DNA of 64,000 nt from an uncultured Rhodopila sp. (GTDB lineage Bacteria; Pseudomonadota; Alphaproteobacteria; Acetobacterales; Acetobacteraceae), in assembly GCA_903932145.1 (NCBI GenBank), contig CAIZFE010000025.1:1-64000 (forward strand), in the 5' to 3' direction. The notes beneath the pieces were generated by a model. That model was given only the letters and a program-made list of their open reading frames with translations. It made no database searches and had not been told where the DNA came from. Made by a program: the position numbers and the translations under genes. Shown here one piece after another: positions 1-8,949 of this stretch; position 1 is the first letter of the stretch; every line of letters starts with the position of its first letter.

Positions 1-120
1 ATCTATTGGTAAACTGAACGGCAAACGCACAGTCAGAGGCGCTTTCAACAACACTGTCATCCGCAGACCGACGGCTCGCCGGCACGCCCGAAAACGCGAA
101 AAGGGATTCGATTACAGCCT

Positions 121-182
121 CCTTCGCGCACCATGACGACGCCCGGCGGCCGACGTGTGTCGCTGTCAACGCGGATTGGTAT
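121..182 (+). repeat. Dispersed repeat, copy 1 (pair with 10884-10946)
   Basis: About 62 nt beginning CCTTCGCGCACCATGACGA and ending near CAACGCGGATTGGTAT. The same start and end, with a partly different middle, recur at 10884-10946. It is intergenic in both places, which fits a non-coding dispersed repeat. Function unknown. Confidence 0.6.
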
Positions 183-224
183 TATACCAATCCATTTGAG
201 ACTGACTTACGGCTATTCCACTTC

Positions 225-252
225 CGTCATGGCCCGGCTTGTCCGAGCCACC
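225..252 (+). repeat. REP-like element, second family (TGGCCCGGC type)
   Basis: A 28-nt segment starting CGTCATGGCCCGGCTTGTCC. A closely similar segment lies inverted at 46543-46570, and a stronger hairpin version of the same theme lies at 57471-57498. All three are between genes. They resemble the GC-rich REP-like palindromes that are common in alphaproteobacterial intergenic DNA. Confidence 0.5.
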
Positions 253-367
253 TGTGCCCTGATGGTGCCGCGCCAGGTGGCCCGGGTAAACGGAAGCCCT
301 GAAGGAACGACGACAGGAGAAACGACATCGATTGCCCAAATCACCCAAGGCACGAATAGCCGGATTC

Positions 368-1132
368 TCAAGGTCCCAGATAGGTCTGGAGCAGGCGCGT
401 CCACAGGCCAGTCTCCACCGCAATGTGTAACCACTGGTCAACGAACTGCTTCAGCACGATATCGCGCGGCAAAAGATACCCGAGCTCGCCGAAATCGAAG
501 GGTTGATCGGGGTGGATGGCGCATAAATCCGGATGCAGCCGCTGCTGTAATTTCGTTTCAACCGCATCGGTTATCATGATGTCGGCCTGGCCGGCGGCCA
601 GTTCGTCGAATATGCGGGTATTGTCGGGGAAAGCGATGATGGTGGCTTGATGCAGGTTGGCGCGATCGAACTTCTCATTGGTGCCACCCGGGTTGACGAT
701 CACTTTGACGCCCGGACGATCGATCTCTTGCAGGCTCTTAAAATGATCGCGGTCGGCGCACCGGGCGATCGCCGCCTTGCCCGCCCGCATCGTGGCCTGA
801 GAGAAAAACCCGACCCGCTGCCGCGCCAGGGTGATGGAAATTCCACCCATGCCGACATCATATTTGCCGTCCGTGAGGTCCGGCAGCAAGGTCGCCCAGG
901 TGGTCGGAACCACCTCGAGTTTTACATCCATCGAATCGGCGAGGTTCCTGGCCATCTCCACGTCCAGACCGGTGTAGGTCCCGGTCTCCTTGTCGCGTTC
1001 TGAAAACGGACGATAATCGCCGGTCAGGCCGACCCGCAGAGAGCCGCGCGTGACAATCTCATCCAGACGCGACTGGGCCACGGCGCTGGTGGCGAACACC
1101 AGCAAGCCGGCGAGCAGCGAGACACATCGCAT
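368..1132 (-). CDS. pheC: Periplasmic cyclohexadienyl dehydratase-like solute-binding protein
   Basis: A 254-residue periplasmic protein of the family 3 solute-binding fold (SBP_bac_3). The N-terminus is a Sec signal peptide ending in AVA before QS. The body follows the PheC line of Pseudomonas closely by memory: GSLRVGLTGDYRPF near the start, GGISITLARQ, the NPGGTNEKF segment around residue 150 and the ITDAVET segment. PheC turns prephenate/arogenate into phenylpyruvate/phenylalanine in the periplasm; NPGGTNE and the TDAVET glutamate are in the ligand/catalytic pocket of that family. It could still be a plain amino-acid binding protein, as the two share a fold. ATG at 1132 has GGAG 8 nt upstream. 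No ABC permease or ATPase gene is adjacent, which favours the enzyme reading. It is transcribed divergently from the M16 peptidase. Confidence 0.75.
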   Translation of the reverse strand: MRCVSLLAGLLVFATSAVAQSRLDEIVTRGSLRVGLTGDYRPFSERDKETGTYTGLDVEMARNLADSMDVKLEVVPTTWATLLPDLTDGKYDVGMGGISITLARQRVGFFSQATMRAGKAAIARCADRDHFKSLQEIDRPGVKVIVNPGGTNEKFDRANLHQATIIAFPDNTRIFDELAAGQADIMITDAVETKLQQRLHPDLCAIHPDQPFDFGELGYLLPRDIVLKQFVDQWLHIAVETGLWTRLLQTYLGP

Positions 1133-1298
1133 CAAACTATCTCCGCAATACCCCCGGACGATGGCGCCATTCCGCCTCGCGCGCCAGGGTGCCTGACACC
1201 GGCAACGGGCACCGAAACAAATCGTTGGTTTGACCTACGATAGCCATGGCATACGTCATCCTCATACGCGCCGATGTCGGCCTGCCAGGAGTTCGCGC

Positions 1299-3995
1299 TT
1301 GAAATTGCGTTCCATCGCCCCAAGGCTTGCCGCCCCAAAGCTTGTAGCAAGGGTGTTTGCCCTCGCCGTCGCCGTCGCGGCGCTTCCCTGTTTCGCCGCC
1401 GAACCAGCGTCGCCGTCCGATCAGGTGCTGCGGGCCACCCTGGCCAACGGCCTGCGAGTCGTGATCGTCCCGAACCGGCTGGCCCCGGTGGTCACGACCG
1501 AACTCAACTACCTCGTGGGATCGAACGACGCGCCGGAGGGGTTCCCCGGCACCGCGCATGCGCTGGAACACATGATGTTTCGTGGCAGCGACGGCCTCGA
1601 CAAGGATCAGCTCGCGCAACTCGGAGCACTGTTGGGCGGCGTCTATAACGCCGACACCACGGAAACGGTTACACAATATACCTACACTGTCCCGGCCGAC
1701 AATCTGGACGTGGCGTTGAGGATCGAGGCGTTGCGCATGCGCGGCCTGACGCTGAGCCAGGCCGATTGGGAGCAAGAGCGCGGCGCCATCGAGCAGGAGG
1801 TGTCCCGCGACCTGTCCAGCCCGTTCTACAATTTCATGGCGCAGACCCAGGCGATTCTGTTTGATAACACGCCTTATGAGCATGACGCGCTTGGGACACG
1901 CCCGTCATTCGACCTGACCGATGCCGCGCTGCTGCGGCATTTTTATGAGCAGTGGTACGCGCCGAACAATGCCATCCTGGTCATCGTCGGCGACGTGAAG
2001 CCGGACGCCGCGCTGGCACAGGTTCAAGCCGCGTTTGGAGACCTGCAACCACGGGATCTGCCGCGGCACAAGGCGATCGTCACCGCCCCCGTGCAGCAAA
2101 AGGCTTTGGCGCTGGAGTCGAATTTCTCGGTCGGGCTGATCGGGATCGCCTACCGGATGCCGGGGCTGAACCAACACGACTTTGCCGCCGCCGATATTTT
2201 GGGCGACGTCCTGGGCAGTGAGCGTGGCGCTCTGTACGGCCTCGTCCCGGACGGCAAAGCCTTGTTTGCGCAATTCAGCTACCAGGCCAAGGCCGATGTC
2301 GGATTCGGTCTGGCGATGGGGGCGTTCCCGGCCGGCTCCGACCCGGTTCCGCTGCTGGCCGATATGCGCCGTGTCATTGCCGATACGGTTCGCGACGGGG
2401 TTTCGCCCGCCCTCGTGGCTGCGGCAAAGCGGTTGGAACTGGCCCAACTCGGTTTTCGCGGCAACAGCATCAGCGGGCTGGCCGAGAATTGGTCGCAAGC
2501 GCTGGCATTCCAGGGCGCTCAATCACCCGACGACGTGGAACACGCCTATGAGGCGGTGACGGTTGAGGACGTCAATCGGTTGGCCCGCCAACTGCTGGAC
2601 CCCGACCATGCCGTGACCGCGATCCTCACACCTCGGGAATCAGGCAGTCCGGTGGCCGGCAGCGGTTTCGGCGGTGCCGAATCATTCGCCGTCACACCGG
2701 ATCATCCCGTCGTACTGCCTCCCTGGGCCGATGCCGCGGTAGCGACCCCGCACGCGCCGGACCCGGGCGCCCCTCCGGATGTCAGCGTGCTGCCGAACGG
2801 ATTGCGGCTGATCGTCCAGCAGGAGCATGTCAGCCCCACCGTCACCGTTTACGGCCGCGTGCGCCAGGTGGCGTCGATGGAAGAACCGGAGGGTAAAGAA
2901 GGCGTCGCGGCGCTGATGCGGGAGCTGTTCGACTATGGTACCGAATCCTGGGATCGGCTGGCCTACCGGGAGGCTGTCGATGACCTCGCGGCCCGAATCA
3001 GTGCCGGCCCGTCGTTCTCGCTCCAGGTGCTGACGCCGGCGTTCGAAGATGGCATGCGGCTGCTGGCGGAAAACGAACTGCATCCGGCGTTTCCGGCGGA
3101 TGCGTTCGCCGTGCTGCGCGGCCAGGTCGCCCAGAGTGTCGCCGGACAATTGCGCACGCCCGAATACCAGTACCACAGAGCCGTTATTCAGGGGATCGTG
3201 CCGGAAGAGGACCCGACCTTGCGGCATCCCAACCCGGACACCGTGATGGCGCTTCAGCCCGATGATCTGCGGGCGTATTTTAAGGCCAGCCTGCGTCCGG
3301 ACCTCACCACCATCGTCGTCGTCGGCGATGTAACCCCGGCCCGCGCTCGGCAGGTCGTCGAGGCAACATTCGGCGCCTGGCAGGCGGAGGGCCCGACACC
3401 TTCCATAGACCCGCCGCCGGTCGGCCCCAACAAGCCGTCGGTCGCTCGTGTGCCGGACAGCAGCGCCCTGCAGGACAGCGTGACCCTGGCGGAGACCATC
3501 GGGCTGCCGGTCACCAATCCCGACCGATACACCTTGATGCTCGGCAACGCGATCCTGGGAAGCGGATTTTCCTCTCGCCTGTATCAGGACCTGCGCACCC
3601 GGACGGGTTACGTTTACTCGGTCAGCGCGGCGCTGGATTGGCAGCGCACGCGGGGCGATTACAGCCTGACGTTCGGGGCTGACGCCGAAAATGTGGAGAA
3701 AGCGCGCGGCCTGGCGATACGCGATCTGAAAGAGATGCAGATCACGCCGGTCAGCGAAGCGGAACTGGCGAGAGCGAAGGCGGAACTGCTGCGCCAACTG
3801 CCGATGGCGCGGGCGAGCGTTGGCGGCATTGCCGGGCAGTATTTGCGGCTGGCGGACCTCGGGCTGCCAATGGACCAGGCGCAAATCGCGGCGGCACGGT
3901 ATTTGGCGGTGACCGCGGCGGATATCCGGAATGCTTTTGCCGCGTGGATCAGGCCGGACGATTTCGCTCAGGTGGTGAAGGGGCCGCCTCAGTAG
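1299..3995 (+). CDS. M16 (pitrilysin/insulinase) family zinc peptidase, two-domain
   Basis: About 898 residues with a signal peptide (hydrophobic stretch ending CFAAE), then two M16 repeats. The first carries the inverted zinc motif HALEH (HxxEH) near residue 88 and the downstream glutamate region ERGAIEQEV; the second repeat, from about residue 480, lacks HxxEH, as usual for the non-catalytic half. The best start is TTG 1299, because CAGGAG sits 7-8 nt upstream and the signal peptide begins just after it; a more distant ATG at 1230 would add a basic tail with no clear ribosome site. Such proteins are periplasmic or envelope proteases acting on small peptides. It stands alone, in convergent orientation to the antitoxin gene at 4088. 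Confidence 0.9.
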   Translation: MKLRSIAPRLAAPKLVARVFALAVAVAALPCFAAEPASPSDQVLRATLANGLRVVIVPNRLAPVVTTELNYLVGSNDAPEGFPGTAHALEHMMFRGSDGLDKDQLAQLGALLGGVYNADTTETVTQYTYTVPADNLDVALRIEALRMRGLTLSQADWEQERGAIEQEVSRDLSSPFYNFMAQTQAILFDNTPYEHDALGTRPSFDLTDAALLRHFYEQWYAPNNAILVIVGDVKPDAALAQVQAAFGDLQPRDLPRHKAIVTAPVQQKALALESNFSVGLIGIAYRMPGLNQHDFAAADILGDVLGSERGALYGLVPDGKALFAQFSYQAKADVGFGLAMGAFPAGSDPVPLLADMRRVIADTVRDGVSPALVAAAKRLELAQLGFRGNSISGLAENWSQALAFQGAQSPDDVEHAYEAVTVEDVNRLARQLLDPDHAVTAILTPRESGSPVAGSGFGGAESFAVTPDHPVVLPPWADAAVATPHAPDPGAPPDVSVLPNGLRLIVQQEHVSPTVTVYGRVRQVASMEEPEGKEGVAALMRELFDYGTESWDRLAYREAVDDLAARISAGPSFSLQVLTPAFEDGMRLLAENELHPAFPADAFAVLRGQVAQSVAGQLRTPEYQYHRAVIQGIVPEEDPTLRHPNPDTVMALQPDDLRAYFKASLRPDLTTIVVVGDVTPARARQVVEATFGAWQAEGPTPSIDPPPVGPNKPSVARVPDSSALQDSVTLAETIGLPVTNPDRYTLMLGNAILGSGFSSRLYQDLRTRTGYVYSVSAALDWQRTRGDYSLTFGADAENVEKARGLAIRDLKEMQITPVSEAELARAKAELLRQLPMARASVGGIAGQYLRLADLGLPMDQAQIAAARYLAVTAADIRNAFAAWIRPDDFAQVVKGPPQ

Positions 3996-4087
3996 AAGGC
4001 CGGATATGGTGTTGCGAAATCAACAGAAATGGTGCGCGAAAAGAACGGAACCTGTGCCGGCACGCCGACAAAAACAGTGGTGATGGG

Positions 4088-4360
4088 TTAGGCCCCTTCT
4101 TCGCTTTCTTTGTCGGCCATCGCTGAAACGGCGTCCGTTAAGCTACCGTATTCCTGGAGGTAGCCCTCATATTCCACCACGCCTCGAGCGATATCTTCGT
4201 GAAAGCGATTCGTTGCTATTTGCCTGAGAGCGCGGCTGATTGCTTCCTCCGCAATGGAAGACAGGTTCAGCTTTTCGCTGCGGGCTTTTGCGATCAGATC
4301 GCCGTTGAGGCTCAGATTGACCGCTCGGTGCGGTACCGTCCGGTCATATATTTGTCGCAT
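4088..4360 (-). CDS. CcdA-like type II antitoxin, orphan
   Basis: A 90-residue protein. The N-terminal half (RAVNLSLNGDLIAKAR, then LNLSSIAEEAISRAL) has the ribbon-helix-helix pattern of CcdA antitoxins; the C-terminal YEGYLQEYGSLTDAV matches the segment that in CcdA wraps the toxin. ATG 4360 is preferred over ATG 4402 or TTG 4414 because CcdA proteins start close to the DNA-binding strand. No CcdB toxin frame is present in the 90 nt between its stop and the M16 gene, nor directly upstream, so it looks like an orphan or solitary antitoxin. The toxin-binding tail ends in an acidic ESEEGA rather than the usual aromatic end. Confidence 0.65.
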   Translation of the reverse strand: MRQIYDRTVPHRAVNLSLNGDLIAKARSEKLNLSSIAEEAISRALRQIATNRFHEDIARGVVEYEGYLQEYGSLTDAVSAMADKESEEGA

Positions 4361-4456
4361 AAGCCCCGTTGCGCCGGTGAATGCGCAGGATAGTCCGCGC
4401 ATTCCCGAGGGCAAAGGTTTGTTCGATGTTGGGCTGAGCCGGGTCGAAGTCGCGGC

Positions 4457-5692
4457 TTACGAACTGGACCCTTCGATCACATCGCCAAAGCGCTCCCACG
4501 TCTTGCCATCCCACTTCTGCAATTGCATGGCGCGGATCGGATGGAAGTTCGTTGGGCTGGTGTTCACCTTGATCCCCGGCAGCAGGACAGGAATCGTCAC
4601 ATCATGCAGGTTCGCGGCCTGCTTCATAATGTTGGTGCGCGAGAAGTCGCCATTGCACTGCTTCAGCACCTGGAGCATCAGCGTACTGACGCCGTAGCCG
4701 AAGACGTAGTTGTTATCGGTCAGGTCGGCGCCGGGAATGTATTTCGCCATGAATGCCTTCCACTCCAGCATGCCCGGATCGTTCGCGAAGCCGGGGTCGG
4801 TCGGGTCCTTGCGGTAGTCGGTGGTAATGATCCCAAGACCATTTTCCACGCCCGCCGGAGCCATGACGGAGCCGACCGACGTCGATACGTTGGTCAGGAA
4901 GAACATCGGATGCCAGCCGAGGTCATGCACCTTCTTGATCGCCTGAGCCGCGAATTTCGGAGTCGCGGCCACCAGCAGGACATCGGCGCCGGAGGCTTGC
5001 AAGGTGGCCATCTGGCTGTCGATCGTGGCGTCGGTCGTCTCGTAGCTGACGTCCTTAACAACAACGCTGCTGTATTTGTCGCCGAGAACATCCTTCACGC
5101 CGGCCGGATAGTCTTTGCCGAAATCGTCGTTCTGATACAGGATTGCCATCTTGGCGTCCGGCTTCTGCGCCAGCATGTACTTGGTATAGATTTGTGCCTC
5201 TGTCCGGTAGCTCGGCTGGAAGCCCATCGTCCAGGGGAAGTGCTGATAGTCGCCCCACTTGTCCGCGCCGGTGGAGATGAACAGATGCGGGACCTTTTTC
5301 TGGTTCACATATTTCTGGATCGCCGTGTTGGTCGGCGTGCCGAGGGTGTTGAACAGCAGCGCGACCTGATCTTCCTCGATCAAACGGCGCACCTGCTCCA
5401 CCGTCTTCGGCGGGCTGTAGCCGTCGTCGTAGGAGATGTAATTGATCATATGGCCGGCGACGCCGCCCTGATCGTTGACCATCTTGAAGAACGCAGCCTC
5501 GGTCTTGGAGATGATGCCGTAAGCCGATGCGGGACCACTATAGGCGTTGGTATTGCCGATCTTGATCTCGGTCGCCGTGACGCCCGGCAGATCCTGGGCA
5601 ACGGCCGGGCGGATGGCACCCGCCAATAGTCCGGTGCCCAACAGCACCCCAAACAATAAGCCCACCTTGCGTGAGCCTGAACCCGTATTCAT
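4457..5692 (-). CDS. LivJ-type ABC transporter substrate-binding protein
   Basis: A 411-residue periplasmic binding protein of the Peripla_BP_6 (branched-chain amino acid/amide) type. It has a signal peptide (LLFGVLLGTGLLAGAIRPAVAQ) and the typical first strand ATEIKIGNTNAYSGPASAYG, followed by the lobe-crossing EQVRRLIEEDQVALLFNTLG and the second-lobe YQNDDFGKDY. ATG 5692 is chosen because GGGAG lies 8 nt upstream. The real ligand cannot be read from sequence; amino acids, amides and aromatic acids are all used by this family. No livHMGF permease/ATPase genes are adjacent, so it must work with components encoded elsewhere. It diverges from the pqi operon. Confidence 0.85.
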   Translation of the reverse strand: MNTGSGSRKVGLLFGVLLGTGLLAGAIRPAVAQDLPGVTATEIKIGNTNAYSGPASAYGIISKTEAAFFKMVNDQGGVAGHMINYISYDDGYSPPKTVEQVRRLIEEDQVALLFNTLGTPTNTAIQKYVNQKKVPHLFISTGADKWGDYQHFPWTMGFQPSYRTEAQIYTKYMLAQKPDAKMAILYQNDDFGKDYPAGVKDVLGDKYSSVVVKDVSYETTDATIDSQMATLQASGADVLLVAATPKFAAQAIKKVHDLGWHPMFFLTNVSTSVGSVMAPAGVENGLGIITTDYRKDPTDPGFANDPGMLEWKAFMAKYIPGADLTDNNYVFGYGVSTLMLQVLKQCNGDFSRTNIMKQAANLHDVTIPVLLPGIKVNTSPTNFHPIRAMQLQKWDGKTWERFGDVIEGSSS

Positions 5693-5938
5693 TCCTGGCA
5701 CTCCCTATCGTCCGCCATTGTTGCCTCATTCGCAGCGAAAGCGGAAGCGGGGTCAGACGGTGCCGGCCATCCGGTCCTGTTTCGCATCGGCCCGCACTAA
5801 ATTTCCGCTTCTCGCGCCGGCAGCCTCTTTTTCGCCCGCTTCGCCGTGCTACGTCACTGGGATGCACATCGGCGGCAACCCTTGTTTCGGTGTCGGGAGG
5901 CGATCTCCCCTGTTGCGGCCCCCGGGGACGGACGCCGC
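5693..5938. other. Divergent intergenic region, LivJ-type gene / pqiA
   Basis: About 245 bases between two divergent starts. It must hold promoters for both directions, but I see no well-matched -35/-10 pair, no repeat and no strong hairpin. Confidence 0.4.
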
Positions 5939-7264
5939 GTGACGGACGCGGCCGCCACCACGCTGCCCGCGCCGGCCGTCATGACCGCCGCGCGGCTGTA
6001 TGAATGCCCCGATTGCGGTCAGATGCAGATCCTGCCGCCGCTGCCCGGCGGTGTTCGCGCGGTCTGCCTCCGCTGCGAAGCGGTCCTGCGGCACACACGC
6101 CGTGATCCTCTGCTGTTGCCGCTCGCCCTCAATCTCAGCGCTTTGATCCTGTTCGGGCTCGGCGCGACGCTCACGATCATGTCCGTCAGCACCGCCGGTC
6201 AGCAAAGATTGGCCGGACTGGTCAGTGGACCGACGGAATTGGAGCAATACGGTCTGTGGGAGATTTCCCTGGTCGTGCTGATCACCACCGTGGCCGCGCC
6301 GTTGGCGCGCATTCTGTGCATGATCGCCGTGCTGATCGGGCTGCGCCTGCCCCGGCCGCCAGCGGAGTTGCGATCCATCTACGCCTGGGTTGCGCATCTG
6401 CGTCCCTGGTCGATGGTGGAAATCTACCTGTTGGGGTTGTTCGTCGCCTATGTCCGGCTCAGCGGCATGGCGATAGTCGATCTTGGCCCGGCGATCTACG
6501 CGCTGGGCGGATTAATGGTGGTCATGGTCCTGGCCGACTACACATTGGACGATCAGGCGGTCTGGGAGGCGATGGAGCCACCCAATCGCCGCCGCCGGCG
6601 CACGCTGGATACCAATCCCGCCACACACCCGAACCGTTGGCGGATCGGCTGCGACACGTGTGGCCTTGTCAGCCGTTCGGCGCCGGGGGTGCGATGCTCG
6701 CGGTGCGGGTTCCGGCTGCACGAACGTAAGCCGGGCTCGATCCAGCGAACATGGGCGTTCGCGATCGCCGCGGTGGTCCTGTATATTCCGGCGAACATCT
6801 ATCCGGTGCTGACCGTTGTGCGCCTGGGGGCCGGCGATCCCAGCACGATCCTGGGCGGCGTGCAGGAATTGGCCGAAATTGGCATGTGGCCGCTCGCGGC
6901 CCTGGTGTTCTTTGCCAGTGTCGCGGTGCCGGTCCTGAAGCTGGTCGGGCTGGGCATTTTGCTAATTTCCACGCATACCGGCACCGGTTGGGCCTTGCAT
7001 GACCGTACAGTGCTCTATCGGATCGTCGATGCCATCGGACGGTGGTCGATGATCGACATATTCATGGAGTCGATCCTGGTGGCCTTGGTGCAATTCGGGC
7101 AACTCGCAAGCGTGTATCCGGGTCCTGGCGCGGTCGCCTTCGCGGCCGTGGTGATCCTGACCATGCTGGCGGCCCACAGTTTCGATCCCCGGCTGATGTG
7201 GGACAACGCCCGCCACCGGGCCGCGGAACCCGGGATCGAACGGCCGCGCGTGGAACCCGCATGA
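5939..7264 (+). CDS. pqiA: PqiA-like integral membrane protein
   Basis: About 441 residues with two PqiA repeats. Each begins with a zinc-ribbon-like four-cysteine module (CPDC...CLRC near residue 25; CDTC...CSRC near residue 240) and continues with about four membrane segments, for example LNLSALILFGLGATLTIM and AIAAVVLYIPANIYPVL. PqiA is the inner-membrane partner of the MCE protein PqiB in moving lipids between the membranes. The start is uncertain: GTG 5939 has GGGGAC 10 nt upstream, and ATG 5981 (just before the first zinc module) is the alternative. The stop overlaps the pqiB start (ATGA), so the two genes are translationally coupled. Confidence 0.88.
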   Translation: MTDAAATTLPAPAVMTAARLYECPDCGQMQILPPLPGGVRAVCLRCEAVLRHTRRDPLLLPLALNLSALILFGLGATLTIMSVSTAGQQRLAGLVSGPTELEQYGLWEISLVVLITTVAAPLARILCMIAVLIGLRLPRPPAELRSIYAWVAHLRPWSMVEIYLLGLFVAYVRLSGMAIVDLGPAIYALGGLMVVMVLADYTLDDQAVWEAMEPPNRRRRRTLDTNPATHPNRWRIGCDTCGLVSRSAPGVRCSRCGFRLHERKPGSIQRTWAFAIAAVVLYIPANIYPVLTVVRLGAGDPSTILGGVQELAEIGMWPLAALVFFASVAVPVLKLVGLGILLISTHTGTGWALHDRTVLYRIVDAIGRWSMIDIFMESILVALVQFGQLASVYPGPGAVAFAAVVILTMLAAHSFDPRLMWDNARHRAAEPGIERPRVEPA

Positions 7265-8949
7265 GCGAGCAGCAACCGACCGCGGTCGTGCGGTCCAAGA
7301 TCGATCGCAAAAGCCGGCTGTCGCTGATCTGGGCGATCCCGGTCGTGACCGCGCTGATTGGTGCCTGGCTGGCCTGGTCCACGTTGTCGCAACGCGGCTC
7401 GCTGATTACCATCACATTCGAAACCGCCGAGGGCCTACAGGCGAACCAGTCGCATGTCCGTCACAAGGACGTCGATATGGGGGTCGTGCAGAACGTCACC
7501 CTGACTCCCGACCGCAAGCGGGTTCAGGTGACGGTGCGGATGAACCGGGAAGCCGACCCGCTGCTGACCGACCGAGCGGAGTTTTGGGTGGTGCGGCCGC
7601 GGTTTTTCGCGGGGGCGATCAGCGGGCTGCAAACACTGTTCTCCGGTTCGTATATCGACCTGCTGCCAGCCAGCGAGGGCGGCGCGCCGAAGCGCGATTT
7701 TGTCGGTTTGGAAAACCCGCCCGTGCTGCAATCGGATGTACCGGGCCGGACCTTCCTGCTGGAGGCCAGCCGCATCGGGTCGATCAACCTCGGGTCGCCG
7801 ATCATGTTCCGTGACCTGGAAGTTGGCGAGGTGTTGGGATGGGATGTGGGCGAGATGGCCCGCAACATCGTCGTGCATGCCTTCGTGCGCGAACCGTTCG
7901 ATCAATACGTGCATGACAACTCCCGCTTCTGGAATGCCTCCGGCGCCAAGGTGCAACTGGGCGCCAATGGACTGGAGTTGCAGATCGAATCCTTACGGGC
8001 GGTGGTGTTAGGCGGCATAGCCTTTGAAACGCCGGATGACCCCAAGGTGACCGAAGAGAGTCAGGCCGACCATGCCTTCACGTTGTTTCAGTCAAAGGAC
8101 GCCGCTGACTCGTCCGACTACAAGCGGAGTTTGCCGTTCGTTGCGAACTTCACCGCGTCGGTTTCCGGTTTGGCGGCCGGCTCGCCGGTTACCGTTCGCG
8201 GCCTGAAAATCGGCGAGGTCTCCAGCGTTTCGCTGTTGTATGACCGCGCGTCAGATAACGTGGTGGTTCCCGTCCATTTCATCATTGAACCGGAACGGGT
8301 CGCTTTGCTGGATTTGCCCACCGACGGGGATCTGGATGCCAGGATGAGCGAACTGGTGCGGCGCGGGCTGCGGGTCAGGCTGGAGGCAGCCAATTTCCTG
8401 ACCGGTTCGAAACAACTGGCGATCGATGTGTATCCTGACGCCGGACCGGGTAAGCTTTCCAAAGACGGCGATGCGTTTGTCATTCCGGTGCTGGGCGGCA
8501 GTGCCGAGGACCCGGCCACCGCCGCCACCCATCTGATCAACAAGCTGAACGACATCCCGTTTGAATCGATCGGCAACAACCTGAATCAAACCCTGGCCGG
8601 GGTGAATACCCTGGTCAACGACAAACAGCTCGGGCAGTCGGTCACCGCATTGCGGGCGACGCTGGCCAGCGCGCAATCGCTGGTGGACAATCTGAATCAT
8701 GGCCTGACGCCGGTGACGCAGCGCATGCCCGCCATCGCGGCGGGTCTTGAAGACTCCGTCAAACGCACCGACAAGCTGCTCGGTTCACTGGAATCCGGTT
8801 ATGGCGGCGATTCCCGGTTCAACCGCGATGTCGGGCACCTGATGGCGCAACTGTCCGACGCCGCCCGGTCGATCCGGGTTCTGGCCGATCTGCTGTCACG
8901 CCACCCGGAGGCGCTGATCCGTGGCCGAACCGACCAAGGGACACCATGA
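7261..8949 (+). CDS. pqiB: PqiB-like MCE-domain protein
   Basis: A 562-residue membrane-anchored periplasmic protein: a single N-terminal membrane helix (LIWAIPVVTALIGAWLAW) and then three MCE/MlaD beta-barrel domains starting about residues 45, 160 and 290 (recurring signatures ITFETAEGLQANQS, LGSPIMFRDLEVGEVLG, AGSPVTVRGLKIGEVSS). The C-terminal 120 residues are helical and form the tube that spans the periplasm in PqiB hexamers. ATG 7261 overlaps the pqiA stop by 4 nt, and its TGA overlaps ATG 8946 of pqiC, so the three genes form one coupled operon for lipid transport or envelope integrity. Confidence 0.92.
   Translation: MSEQQPTAVVRSKIDRKSRLSLIWAIPVVTALIGAWLAWSTLSQRGSLITITFETAEGLQANQSHVRHKDVDMGVVQNVTLTPDRKRVQVTVRMNREADPLLTDRAEFWVVRPRFFAGAISGLQTLFSGSYIDLLPASEGGAPKRDFVGLENPPVLQSDVPGRTFLLEASRIGSINLGSPIMFRDLEVGEVLGWDVGEMARNIVVHAFVREPFDQYVHDNSRFWNASGAKVQLGANGLELQIESLRAVVLGGIAFETPDDPKVTEESQADHAFTLFQSKDAADSSDYKRSLPFVANFTASVSGLAAGSPVTVRGLKIGEVSSVSLLYDRASDNVVVPVHFIIEPERVALLDLPTDGDLDARMSELVRRGLRVRLEAANFLTGSKQLAIDVYPDAGPGKLSKDGDAFVIPVLGGSAEDPATAATHLINKLNDIPFESIGNNLNQTLAGVNTLVNDKQLGQSVTALRATLASAQSLVDNLNHGLTPVTQRMPAIAAGLEDSVKRTDKLLGSLESGYGGDSRFNRDVGHLMAQLSDAARSIRVLADLLSRHPEALIRGRTDQGTP

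Larger units (their letters stand above)
1..367. other. Left-edge region without a supported gene, two repeat copies
   Basis: No convincing coding frame is seen here. It lies downstream of the leftward pheC-like gene and contains two dispersed repeat copies that recur elsewhere in the window, at 121-182 and 225-252. The small frames crossing it read through these repeats and do not resemble any protein I know. Confidence 0.5.
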
